A stretch of DNA of 12,924 bases from UMGS1649 sp045651205 (GCA_045651205.1 JAZRSA010000015.1:1-12924), one strand, 5' to 3'. Positions 1 through 5,094 are shown, numbered from the stretch's first letter. Made by a program: numbers and translations. The notes: generated by a model from the sequence alone, not told the origin.

Positions 1-1
1 A

Positions 2-112
2 ATGATAGCAAATGGAACAAATACATTTAAACATAGAGCTTATCAAACTAGTGGTAATGCTTTAACTGTAGCAGTTTCAGGAACATTATTAACAATAATG
101 AAACTTTTATAA
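2..112 (+). CDS. C-terminal end of a probable late structural gene (partial)
   Basis: An open frame enters from the left edge and ends with TAA at 110-112. The visible 36 residues end in ...GTLLTIMKLL and alternate small, polar and hydrophobic residues (AYQTSGNALTVAVSG), which suits the last beta strands of a tail-fibre or baseplate protein. The place immediately before the holin cassette is where such genes usually lie. The 'GNALTV' string also resembles motif X of C5-cytosine methyltransferases, so the family is not settled. The true start lies outside the window; the ATG at position 2 is probably internal. Confidence 0.45.
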   Translation: MIANGTNTFKHRAYQTSGNALTVAVSGTLLTIMKLL

Positions 113-142
113 AAAAGAATAATTTAAAGTAGGTGAGTAAAA

Positions 143-403
143 ATGACAGAAGGAATAACAATAGCAGTAATAACAGGTTTATTTTCATTTTTGGCTAGTT
201 TAGTAGCTAATTCAAATAGTAATAAGAAATTAGTAAATGACTTTAAATTAGAAGTAATAAAAAACCAAGCGATAACAGATACAAAGTTAGAAGAACTAAC
301 AAGAGAAGTTAGAGCACATAATAATTTCGCTCAACGTATGCCAGTAGTAGAAGAAAGCGTAAAAAATCTAAATGAAAAAGTAAATCATTTTCATAACATT
401 TAA
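143..403 (+). CDS. Holin-associated XhlA-like membrane protein
   Basis: 86 aa with a good ribosome site (AGGTGAG) just upstream of the ATG. Residues about 4-22 form one hydrophobic N-terminal membrane segment. The rest is a polar helix likely to form a coiled coil, with the signature TKLEELTREVRAHNNFAQRMPVVEE (in part) that I know from small proteins placed directly before holins in Firmicute phages and that resembles haemolysin XhlA-type proteins. It probably sits in the cytoplasmic membrane with the C-terminal helix in the cytosol and assists the holin or controls lysis timing. A transcription terminator follows the stop codon at once, which is odd for the first gene of a lysis cassette. 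The family call is fairly firm; the exact function is not established. Confidence 0.75.
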   Translation: MTEGITIAVITGLFSFLASLVANSNSNKKLVNDFKLEVIKNQAITDTKLEELTREVRAHNNFAQRMPVVEESVKNLNEKVNHFHNI

Positions 404-405
404 CC

Positions 406-429
406 AAAACACTTTAGGAGTGTTTTTTT
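406..429 (+). terminator. Rho-independent terminator inside the lysis cassette
   Basis: AAAACACT (406-413) pairs with AGTGTTTT (419-426) around a 5-base loop, and the T run continues to 429. It lies between the XhlA-like gene and the holin gene. No promoter is evident between it and the holin, so it must be leaky or be read through under antitermination. Confidence 0.75.
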
Positions 430-453
430 ATTTTGAAAAAAGGAAGTGAAAAA

Positions 454-666
454 ATGAAAAAGATTAAAGAATTTTTAAGAAAGAACGAACGTTATATTAA
501 GACATTTGTCGAAGCATTTGCCAGTTACATAGCAGTTAATATAATGATGACCGATTTAAGCTCAACAACAGCATTAGAAGCTTTATTAGTTGGGGCTATT
601 GGTTCAGGCCTATCAGTTTTAATTAATAAATTCGACAAAAACAAAGATGATGAAGGAGACTGGTAA
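454..666 (+). CDS. Phage holin
   Basis: 70 aa from the ATG at 454, chosen because AGGAAGTG lies just upstream. A longer TTG-started reading from 433 would put this ribosome site inside the gene. A basic N-terminus (MKKIKEFLRKNERYIK) is followed by two hydrophobic helices (about residues 18-33 and 39-58), then a charged tail DKNKDDEGDW. This is the usual shape of small phage holins that form pores in the cytoplasmic membrane and release the endolysin. The next gene, an amidase, starts 2 bases after the stop codon, which supports a holin-endolysin pair. The sequence resembles the holins of clostridial and lactococcal phages ('RYIKTF...ALLVGAIGSGLS'). The topology class is inferred. Confidence 0.85.
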   Translation: MKKIKEFLRKNERYIKTFVEAFASYIAVNIMMTDLSSTTALEALLVGAIGSGLSVLINKFDKNKDDEGDW

Positions 667-668
667 TA

Positions 669-1433
669 ATGGTTACAATTAGACAAAACTTAATTCCAGA
701 AAGTTTATATAGTTGGAAAAGTCCTTATAAGATGACTCCGACTAGAATTGTAGTACATAATACAGCTAATAATGCGTCTGCCGATAGTGAAATAAAGTAT
801 ATGAAAAAGTCAAAAGCAGAAGGTGGAAGACAAACTTCTTTTCATTTTGCCGTAGATGATAAAGAAGCAGTTCAAGGGTTGCCATTGGATCGTAACGGTT
901 GGCACGCAGGAGACGGAAACGGAAAAGGAAATAGACAGGGAATAGGAATAGAAATTTGTTACTCTAAAAGTGGTGGCAGCCGTTTTACAAAAGCAGAACA
1001 AAACGCAGTAGAATTAATCGTATATCTACTTAAAAAATATAACTGGGGAATTGATAAGGTAACAAAACACCAAGACTATTCTGGTAAATATTGTCCTCAT
1101 AGAACTTTAGATATGGGTTGGCAAAGATTTATTAAAATGGTTGAAAAAGAACTAAAAGGAAAAACAGAAGAAAAGAAAACAACTTCAAGTAGCTTTTTTG
1201 GTAAAAAGGGCTACTTTTCTTATGGAGACACACACGTAAACATAGGTAAAATAGCAGAGTTTATGTATAAAACTTTCCCAGCATACACAAGTCAAAAGGC
1301 ATTAGGAAACTACTACGGAAAGAATATACAAACGTCTATCAAAGAGTTCCAAAAGAGAACAGGACTAGAAAGAGACGGTTCTGTTGGACCGAAGACTTTA
1401 GCAATGTTAAAAAAATATGGCTTTAAATATTAA
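669..1433 (+). CDS. Endolysin: N-acetylmuramoyl-L-alanine amidase (Amidase_2) with C-terminal wall-binding domain
   Basis: 254 aa. It cuts the amide bond between muramic acid and L-alanine in peptidoglycan at the end of the lytic cycle. The N-terminal amidase domain covers about residues 10-160. The zinc ligands expected for this family are visible as H30 (VVHNTA), H134 (KHQDYSGK) and C142 (YCPHRT), with E95 in GIGIEICYS and K140 in the active-site region. A linker rich in K, T and S (about 162-175) leads to a C-terminal domain (about 176-254) ending in FQKRTGLERDGSVGPKTLAMLKKYGF, a peptidoglycan-binding-type helical repeat. There is no signal peptide, so export depends on the holin encoded just upstream. 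The gene ends before a strong terminator and is the last gene of the late transcript. Confidence 0.93.
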   Translation: MVTIRQNLIPESLYSWKSPYKMTPTRIVVHNTANNASADSEIKYMKKSKAEGGRQTSFHFAVDDKEAVQGLPLDRNGWHAGDGNGKGNRQGIGIEICYSKSGGSRFTKAEQNAVELIVYLLKKYNWGIDKVTKHQDYSGKYCPHRTLDMGWQRFIKMVEKELKGKTEEKKTTSSSFFGKKGYFSYGDTHVNIGKIAEFMYKTFPAYTSQKALGNYYGKNIQTSIKEFQKRTGLERDGSVGPKTLAMLKKYGFKY

Positions 1434-1440
1434 AATAAAT

Positions 1441-1470
1441 GAGTGGGCTTAACGGCTCACTCTTTTTTTT
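1441..1470 (+). terminator. Strong rho-independent terminator after endolysin
   Basis: GAGTGGGC (from 1441) pairs with GGCTCACTC with one wobble pair and a short loop. Eight T residues follow, to 1470. It closes the late/lysis transcript. Confidence 0.9.
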
Positions 1471-1483
1471 ATGCAAAAATATA

Positions 1484-1513
1484 TTTACAAAAAAATCTAA
1501 AGAGTGATATATT
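1484..1513 (+). promoter_or_regulatory. Putative moron promoter
   Basis: A -35-like TTTACA (1484-1489) and a -10-like TATATT (1508-1513) are 18 bases apart. They lie immediately after the endolysin terminator and 19 bases before the first accessory start codon. The placement suggests the accessory block has its own sigma-A promoter, free of phage late control. Confidence 0.6.
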
Positions 1514-1531
1514 CTTGCTAAGGTGTGAATT

Positions 1532-1711
1532 ATGGAAGAAGAATTAAATAAATGGTTAAAATATTTACAATTTATTGAACCGCCTCTCTCTGAATATGAT
1601 AAGTTAACTCCGTATCAAAAAGAAGATATAGAGTTTTCAAAAAAGATGATTAAGGAATTGGAAGGTAAAATAAATGAAGAAAGAAGACAAAAATCTACCT
1701 ATAGCAACTGA
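1532..1711 (+). CDS. Small acidic hypothetical protein (moron block)
   Basis: 59 aa, starting with MEEELNKWLKYLQF. AAGGTG lies 6 bases before the ATG, and a promoter lies just upstream. The protein is soluble, rich in E and K, predicted mostly helical (IEFSKKMIKELEGKINEERRQK), with a proline-containing turn near residues 16-28. There is no cysteine motif, signal peptide or membrane segment. It overlaps the next gene by 38 bases, so the two are probably translated together. I do not recognise a family. Small acidic proteins at this site between endolysin and integrase include anti-CRISPRs in Listeria phages, but that is positional inference only. Confidence 0.65.
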   Translation: MEEELNKWLKYLQFIEPPLSEYDKLTPYQKEDIEFSKKMIKELEGKINEERRQKSTYSN

Positions 1712-1892
1712 GATTATCAAGGAATATAAGGAAGATAACACAAGTTTAAGAACTATAAATAAAAGACTTTATATTATCATTATGACTTTATTAACTATAA
1801 TTGTTTTAGAAACTACTTATCTAATATTTGTGTTAGACGGTTTAAATAACTCTGTCGGACTAATACAAGAAGAAGTAAGTCATTGCGAATAA
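1674..1892 (+). CDS. Single-helix membrane protein, hypothetical
   Basis: 72 aa with a clear ribosome site (GGAAGG) about 10 bases before the ATG. A charged cytosolic N-terminus (about 1-30) is followed by one long hydrophobic segment (about 32-55, YIIIMTLLTIIVLETTYLIFV) and a short acidic tail ending SHCE. Positive residues before the segment predict N-inside orientation. It is the second gene of the moron block and ends 3 bases before the following HTH gene. No known family recognised; roles such as superinfection exclusion are possible but unsupported. Confidence 0.7.
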   Translation: MKKEDKNLPIATEIIKEYKEDNTSLRTINKRLYIIIMTLLTIIVLETTYLIFVLDGLNNSVGLIQEEVSHCE

Positions 1893-1895
1893 AAT

Positions 1896-2096
1896 ATGTT
1901 GCGTATCTCATTTGTTGAAGAAGAATTTATAGAACTACAAAAGAAAATACATTTTACTCCATTACAAAAAAGAATAATTCAATATAGATTAGACGAAGTA
2001 GAAAGAGTGAAAATGGCTGATTTAGAAAAAGTCAGTTTAGCAACAATAGATAGAGAAATAAAAAAGATAGCTGAAAAGATAAAGAAAGTAATTTGA
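1896..2096 (+). CDS. Small sigma-region-4/HTH-like DNA-binding protein
   Basis: 66 aa. After a short acidic N-terminus, residues about 20-66 (FTPLQKRIIQYRL...KMADLEKVSLATIDREIKKI) look like the sigma-factor region 4 or LuxR-type helix-turn-helix: 'LTPxQxxII' first helix, then '(I/M)A...VS.ATIDREIKKI' as the HTH. The C-terminus is lysine-rich. The ribosome site is poor and the start lies 3 bases after the previous stop, so translation is probably coupled to the upstream gene. The stop codon lies inside the first unit of an 11-bp repeat array, making the array a candidate binding site for this protein (inference). Similar small HTH proteins occur in clostridial phages; targets are unknown to me. 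Confidence 0.7.
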   Translation: MLRISFVEEEFIELQKKIHFTPLQKRIIQYRLDEVERVKMADLEKVSLATIDREIKKIAEKIKKVI

Positions 2097-2157
2097 TAGT
2101 TTTTTGATAGTTTTATGCTAGTTTTTTGATAGTAATTTGATAAGAAGTTGATAGTTT
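2092..2157 (+). repeat. Six tandem 11-bp repeats, consensus TTTGATAGTTT
   Basis: Six units follow each other with exact 11-base period, starting at 2092, 2103, 2114, 2125, 2136 and 2147. Units 1 and 2 are identical (TTTGATAGTTT). Unit 3 is TATGCTAGTTT, unit 4 TTTGATAGTAA, unit 5 TTTGATAAGAA and unit 6 GTTGATAGTTT. The GATAG cores therefore lie about one helical turn apart on one DNA face. The first unit overlaps the stop codon of the HTH gene; units 5-6 merge into a terminator hairpin. An 11-base period cannot be maintained as a protein repeat in one frame, so the selection is on DNA or RNA. Confidence 0.85.
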
Positions 2158-2171
2158 CGACTTCTTTTTTT
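2142..2171 (+). terminator. Rho-independent terminator after the HTH gene
   Basis: AAGAAGT (2142-2148) pairs with ACTTCTT (2160-2166), followed by T to 2171. The left arm and loop belong to the last two 11-bp repeat units, so a protein on the array could affect termination. Confidence 0.7.
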
Positions 2172-2177
2172 ATGAAA

Positions 2178-2186
2178 TAATATTAT
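2178..2186 (+). promoter_or_regulatory. Possible -10 region for the cold-shock-like gene
   Basis: Overlapping -10-like boxes TAATAT (2178) and TATTAT (2181) lie about 30 bases before the start codon at 2215. No good -35 is visible (TTCGAC at 2156-2161 is the best), so this is tentative. Confidence 0.3.
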
Positions 2187-2214
2187 TATGAAATGCGAGT
2201 ATAGAGGTGTTATT

Positions 2215-2376
2215 ATGGAAAACAAATTAAATTGGTTCAATGACGAATTAGGCTATGGTTATGTAGAGTATAAAGAAAATGGAAGCGTATTCATACATAT
2301 ATGTAATGGCGATAGTTTTAAAGAGTTTGAATTAATAAAAAATGGCGATAATTACAATTTAAAAGACAGAGATTAA
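2215..2376 (+). CDS. Miniature cold-shock-domain-like protein
   Basis: 53 aa from the ATG at 2215, chosen because AGAGGTG precedes it; an upstream ATG at 2188 lacks a ribosome site. The sequence KLNWFNDELGYGYVEY...GSVFIHI follows the cold-shock consensus 'GKVKWFNxEKGFGFIxx...DVFVHF': the RNP1-like LGYGYV lies at residues 12-17 and the RNP2-like VFIHI at 25-29. It is shorter than typical Csp proteins (65-70 aa). The loop after RNP2 and the last strands appear trimmed. It would be a cytosolic single-stranded nucleic-acid binder, perhaps an RNA chaperone or modulator of host transcripts. It has its own transcription unit between two terminators. The fold is inferred from motif spacing, not proven. 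Confidence 0.5.
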   Translation: MENKLNWFNDELGYGYVEYKENGSVFIHICNGDSFKEFELIKNGDNYNLKDRD

Positions 2377-2389
2377 TCTGTCTTTTTTT
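2361..2389. terminator. Terminator between convergent genes
   Basis: AAAAGACAGA (2361-2370) pairs perfectly with TCTGTCTTTT (2377-2386) around a 6-base loop that contains the stop codon of the upstream gene. T continues to 2389 on the + strand. The A run on the left arm gives a shorter U run for - strand transcripts, so it may act both ways for the convergent HNH gene. Confidence 0.85.
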
Positions 2390-2864
2390 AATATTTATAC
2401 TTGTGATAAATTAATTTTTCTTTATTCCAGTCTTTATATTTACTTTTTAAATAGGCTTCTGCTTGTGGCAACATATCTTTTCTTTCTTTTCCGTCATCAA
2501 ACTTGCTATGGCACGTTCTACACGCAGTAAAGATATTTTCTTCTATTCCTAAACCGTTATGACTTCTTTTTATAAAATGACTTTCTGGTAAACCTGGGTT
2601 ATGACAGAAGATACATAAGCCATTATCTCTCTCATAAACTATTTTTTTTACTTTGTCAGAAATAGAAACTTGTTTTGTTCTTTCGGATTGTTTTTTAGCA
2701 CGTGCTCTTAAACGTGTTTTAGAGGTCATTTTAGCGACTTTTTTCATCTCCTTATAAGAACAACTAAAACAAGATTTAAGCTCGACTACAGCACGTTTAC
2801 GGACGCAATAGAAGTATTTAACTCCTTTCTTGGTTCTTAACTTTAAATTAATGCAACAATTCAT
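2388..2864 (-). CDS. HNH endonuclease with N-terminal cysteine cluster
   Basis: 158 aa, preceded by a strong ribosome site (AAAGGAG). The C-terminal part (about 68-145) is an HNH/beta-beta-alpha-metal nuclease: zinc-site pairs C84-x2-C87 and C115-x2-C118 frame the catalytic H96 (ESHFIKRSH), N110 (EENIF) and H119 (CHSKFDD). Residues 40-75 form a very basic linker. The N-terminus has C20, C32 and C35 (YFYC...SCFSC), possibly a second small metal-binding module. Phage HNH proteins nick or cut DNA in packaging or host takeover; this one is not next to terminase. It lies on the - strand with the integrase but on the other side of the candidate attP, so integration would separate it from integrase transcription. 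Confidence 0.85.
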   Translation of the reverse strand: MNCCINLKLRTKKGVKYFYCVRKRAVVELKSCFSCSYKEMKKVAKMTSKTRLRARAKKQSERTKQVSISDKVKKIVYERDNGLCIFCHNPGLPESHFIKRSHNGLGIEENIFTACRTCHSKFDDGKERKDMLPQAEAYLKSKYKDWNKEKLIYHKYKY

Positions 2865-2884
2865 TTATTCAACTCCTTTTATAA

Positions 2885-2932
2885 GTTTACCTAAACTATA
2901 CTCTCCAAATGGTAACTAGGTGTTAGGTAAAC
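2885..2932 (+). other. Candidate attP for the serine integrase
   Basis: Perfect 10-bp inverted arms GTTTACCTAA (2885-2894) and TTAGGTAAAC (2923-2932) flank a 28-base centre, 48 bp in all. The centre of symmetry falls on AA at 2908-2909. Large serine integrases use attP sites of about 50 bp with inverted arms that bind the zinc-ribbon domains, and the site usually lies beside the integrase gene; here it is 8 bases past the integrase stop codon. The exact crossover dinucleotide and attB are unknown. An operator or hairpin function is an alternative. Confidence 0.65.
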
Positions 2933-2933
2933 G

Positions 2934-2959
2934 TAAAGGTCATAATAAAATGACCTTTA
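2934..2959 (-). terminator. Hairpin at the integrase 3' end (weak terminator)
   Basis: TAAAGGTCA (2934-2942) and TGACCTTTA (2951-2959) form a 9-bp stem with an 8-base loop. The stem includes the integrase stop codon. On the - strand only a short T stretch follows, so termination would be partial; some transcription could pass through attP into the HNH gene. Confidence 0.4.
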
Positions 2960-4298
2960 TAAACTTACCACCTTTTTTATAGTTTAATGGATCTAATTCT
3001 ATTTTATCAATTACGTTTCTCCAAAAGATAGATTTATTTTCTCTTGTTAGAGTATTATACATTGTTTGCCAGTCTGTGGCGATTAAATCTTCTAAATGGG
3101 AAACGTCTTTATAAACTGGTTCTGACTCCAGTTTTTTTATTTTGTTATTTATTCGTACCCACTCTTTATCATAGTCTACTTCTTCCATACGACCTTTATT
3201 AAATGAAATAGTAGTTCTTCTAAGTTCTTCTTTTAAGTCTGCTATTTCTTTTGTATTATCTTTTGTAGTAATTGATTTATATTCTAAATCAAGAGAAATA
3301 AAGTAATCTCTAATAAAACTATTAAAATTATCTAATAAATATCTTTCTACCCAACTTTCGTTTACTACCGTATTACTAATACATTGCTTAACTAACTGAT
3401 TTTTATTACAAGCATAATAATATGTATCTTTGTTACTGTTTTTTTTGACACGTCCTGCCATTTTACAATTACAATTAGAGTCTACAATTAGTTTACTAAA
3501 TAAATATGTTCTGCCTGTATGTCGTTGTTTTACGTTTTTACCACTTAATCTTATGTTGTTAATTGCTTCCCAACGTTCTTTAGTCATATAAGGAGTGCAA
3601 TAATTAGGGTTATTCCTATAAGTCCCATAATACATAGTATTTTGTATATGGTTTCTAATGTTGTCATATTTTAGTTCTTTATTATATTTTTCGTTTATTA
3701 TTAATATAGTTCTTCTTAAATTGTGGCTTTCTTCATATAAATCAAATATTTCTCTTACCATAGGTTCTGTTTTTTTATCTATAACAACAGCTCCGTTTTC
3801 TATCTTGTAACCTAAAGGCTGACTACCAGAAATAGGTTTACTTTCGTTTACCATTGTTTCAAATGCGTCAAATACTCTTTCTGATATTCTTTCTCTTTCA
3901 AACTGGGCGAATATTCCCAAAAGTCTAATGAACATTAACCCCATAGCAGAATTAGTATCTATCTTTTCACTAGCACTTTCGAAGTCGCAGCTATTCTTTT
4001 GTAAATCTTTAATAAGATTTTCTAAATCAATTAAAGAACGAGAGATACGATCCAACTTAGTTACAAGTATTTTATTAAAATGTCCGTCTTTCATATCTTT
4101 CATCATTTCTTGGAAAGCAGGTCTATTAGTATCTTTACCAGACTTACCCTCATCTGCATACACTTTATAAAGTATGTAGCCGTTATTTTCACAGAACTTC
4201 TGTAATATATCTAATTGTGCGTCTAAAGAATAACCTTCTTCGACTTGTTTCTTAGTTGATACCCTTATATAGATAGCAACTATTATTTTTTTACTCAT
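2940..4298 (-). CDS. int: Large serine recombinase (phage integrase)
   Basis: 452 aa from the ATG at 4298, preferred over an in-frame TTG at 4307 because AAGGAA lies 9 bases upstream. The N-terminal resolvase domain (about 1-145) has catalytic S14 in YIRVSTKKQ, R12, and the KLDRISRS motif (81-88) with R84 and R87. A recombinase domain follows (about 155-255), with GSQPLGYKI at 158-166. The zinc-ribbon region has C276, C278, C297 and C306, and a coiled coil lies at about 345-395. The length and layout match the integrases of Listeria phage A118 and lactococcal phage TP901-1. It recombines attP with a host attB; excision needs a directionality factor that I cannot identify. It overlaps the upstream membrane gene by 8 bases, so the two are co-translated. 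Confidence 0.95.
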   Translation of the reverse strand: MSKKIIVAIYIRVSTKKQVEEGYSLDAQLDILQKFCENNGYILYKVYADEGKSGKDTNRPAFQEMMKDMKDGHFNKILVTKLDRISRSLIDLENLIKDLQKNSCDFESASEKIDTNSAMGLMFIRLLGIFAQFERERISERVFDAFETMVNESKPISGSQPLGYKIENGAVVIDKKTEPMVREIFDLYEESHNLRRTILIINEKYNKELKYDNIRNHIQNTMYYGTYRNNPNYCTPYMTKERWEAINNIRLSGKNVKQRHTGRTYLFSKLIVDSNCNCKMAGRVKKNSNKDTYYYACNKNQLVKQCISNTVVNESWVERYLLDNFNSFIRDYFISLDLEYKSITTKDNTKEIADLKEELRRTTISFNKGRMEEVDYDKEWVRINNKIKKLESEPVYKDVSHLEDLIATDWQTMYNTLTRENKSIFWRNVIDKIELDPLNYKKGGKFIKVILL

Positions 4299-4596
4299 TT
4301 TTATCAATTCCTTTTTGTTTTTCTCTTAAATATTGTTCGTATTTTTCTTTTACTAAAGTCTTGCGTACTTCTTCTTGTACTTTTCTTTTTAAAAAACTTT
4401 TAATACAAAAATAAATTATATATATGAATACAAAAGCTAACAAACTAAATAGAAATATACCAAAAATTCCACCTGTGAAATTTAGTATATCTCCAATAAA
4501 AGTATTTTCAAAATTCCCTTCGCTCCACAAAAAAATAATAACAGAGTAAAATATAATTCCAGCAAAAGATAAAATCTCTTTAATTTTATCTTTCAT
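4291..4596 (-). CDS. Two-helix membrane protein, possible superinfection exclusion factor
   Basis: 101 aa from the ATG at 4596, selected because AAAGGTGG sits 5 bases upstream; a longer reading from 4632 lacks a ribosome site. Two membrane segments are predicted at about residues 9-25 and 43-67, separated by a short loop (SEGNFENTFIGD). The C-terminal part (about 68-101) is strongly charged and helical (KRKVQEEVRKTLVKEKYEQYLREKQK) and probably cytosolic. It lies between the repressor and the integrase, a lysogeny-expressed position in which phages often carry superinfection exclusion proteins. No family recognised; the exclusion role rests on location and topology. Confidence 0.75.
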   Translation of the reverse strand: MKDKIKEILSFAGIIFYSVIIFLWSEGNFENTFIGDILNFTGGIFGIFLFSLLAFVFIYIIYFCIKSFLKRKVQEEVRKTLVKEKYEQYLREKQKGIDKNE

Positions 4597-4621
4597 AAAA
4601 CACCACCTTTCTAAAATACAC

Positions 4622-4645
4622 ATTATACACACATTAACAACACAC
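4622..4645 (-). promoter_or_regulatory. Putative promoter of the membrane protein-integrase operon
   Basis: On the - strand a perfect TATAAT (+ strand ATTATA, 4622-4627) lies about 26 bases before the start codon. A weak TTATAA stands about 18 bases upstream as -35. This would allow integrase expression independent of the repressor promoter. Confidence 0.5.
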
Positions 4646-4681
4646 TTATAACAAAAATGTTAGATATTATATTTTTAACTG

Positions 4682-4697
4682 AAGAACACACGTTCTT
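4682..4697. repeat. 16-bp palindrome at the repressor 3' end
   Basis: AAGAAC (4682-4687), ACAC, GTTCTT (4692-4697): perfect 6-bp arms with a 4-base centre. It overlaps the repressor stop codon region. There is no T run for termination on the - strand, so it may be a regulatory site or an RNA hairpin for the cI transcript. Confidence 0.5.
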
Positions 4698-5052
4698 ATT
4701 CTTTATCGTCACATATAATATCGAGAGTATTTAATAAATATTGTTTTTGTTGTTCTGATAAATCCACTGTCTTATCTAATAGCGATTTAATCTCCGTCGC
4801 AAGTTCTTGACGAGTTACTTCTTTTACATTATCTTTTGCGTTTCCATTTTCGTCAAACCCTTCAAACAAAGCAATAACAGGAATACCTAAAGCATTAGCC
4901 AAAGGTTCGATAATGTCATTTTTTAATGTTTTAACTTTATTGTTTTCTAATCTACTTATAAAAGCTTTATTTTTTCTTATTGCATTACCTAATTGCTCCA
5001 TAGTTAAGTTTTTTTCGAGTCTTTTTTGTCGTATAAATTGTCCTAAATTCAC
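4696..5052 (-). CDS. CI-type phage repressor, short form without peptidase domain
   Basis: 118 aa starting at GTG (5052), with AAGGAAGTGG as ribosome site. Residues about 3-62 are an Xre/Cro helix-turn-helix domain (IRQKRLEKNLTMEQLGNAIRK...ISRLENNKV), with the recognition helix near KAFISRLEN. Residues 63-80 are a linker (FEGFDENGNAKDNVK), and 80-118 a helical segment likely for oligomerization. Many Firmicute phage repressors with this kind of N-terminus continue into an S24 self-cleaving peptidase domain; this one stops short, so RecA-driven self-cleavage is unlikely. The organisation recalls the repressor of phage TP901-1. It should maintain lysogeny by binding the palindromes between it and the divergent cro/mor gene. 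No frameshifted remnant of a peptidase domain is visible downstream. Confidence 0.88.
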   Translation of the reverse strand: MNLGQFIRQKRLEKNLTMEQLGNAIRKNKAFISRLENNKVKTLKNDIIEPLANALGIPVIALFEGFDENGNAKDNVKEVTRQELATEIKSLLDKTVDLSEQQKQYLLNTLDIICDDKE

Positions 5053-5094
5053 AACACCACTTCCTTTTAAAAATAAACATTAATAGACAATCTT

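Noticed and set aside
2..112. C5-cytosine methyltransferase motif X (GNALTV)
   Set aside because: Only a six-residue similarity; position before the lysis cassette favours a structural gene. Kept as an alternative in the feature.
810..1001. Reverse-strand open frame opposite the endolysin
   Set aside because: It lies wholly opposite a clear amidase domain, lacks a ribosome site and has a low-complexity composition; it is a shadow frame.
2092..2157. CRISPR array or TRAP-type RNA binding repeats
   Set aside because: The 11-bp units are contiguous with no spacers, far shorter than CRISPR repeats. TRAP sites repeat NAG every 4-6 bases, which does not fit.
2188..2376. Longer start for the cold-shock-like gene at 2188
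   Set aside because: No ribosome site precedes it, while AGAGGTG precedes the ATG at 2215, and the cold-shock similarity begins only there.
3928..4170. + strand open frame opposite the integrase
   Set aside because: It lies within the catalytic domain of the integrase on the other strand, with no family resemblance or ribosome site.
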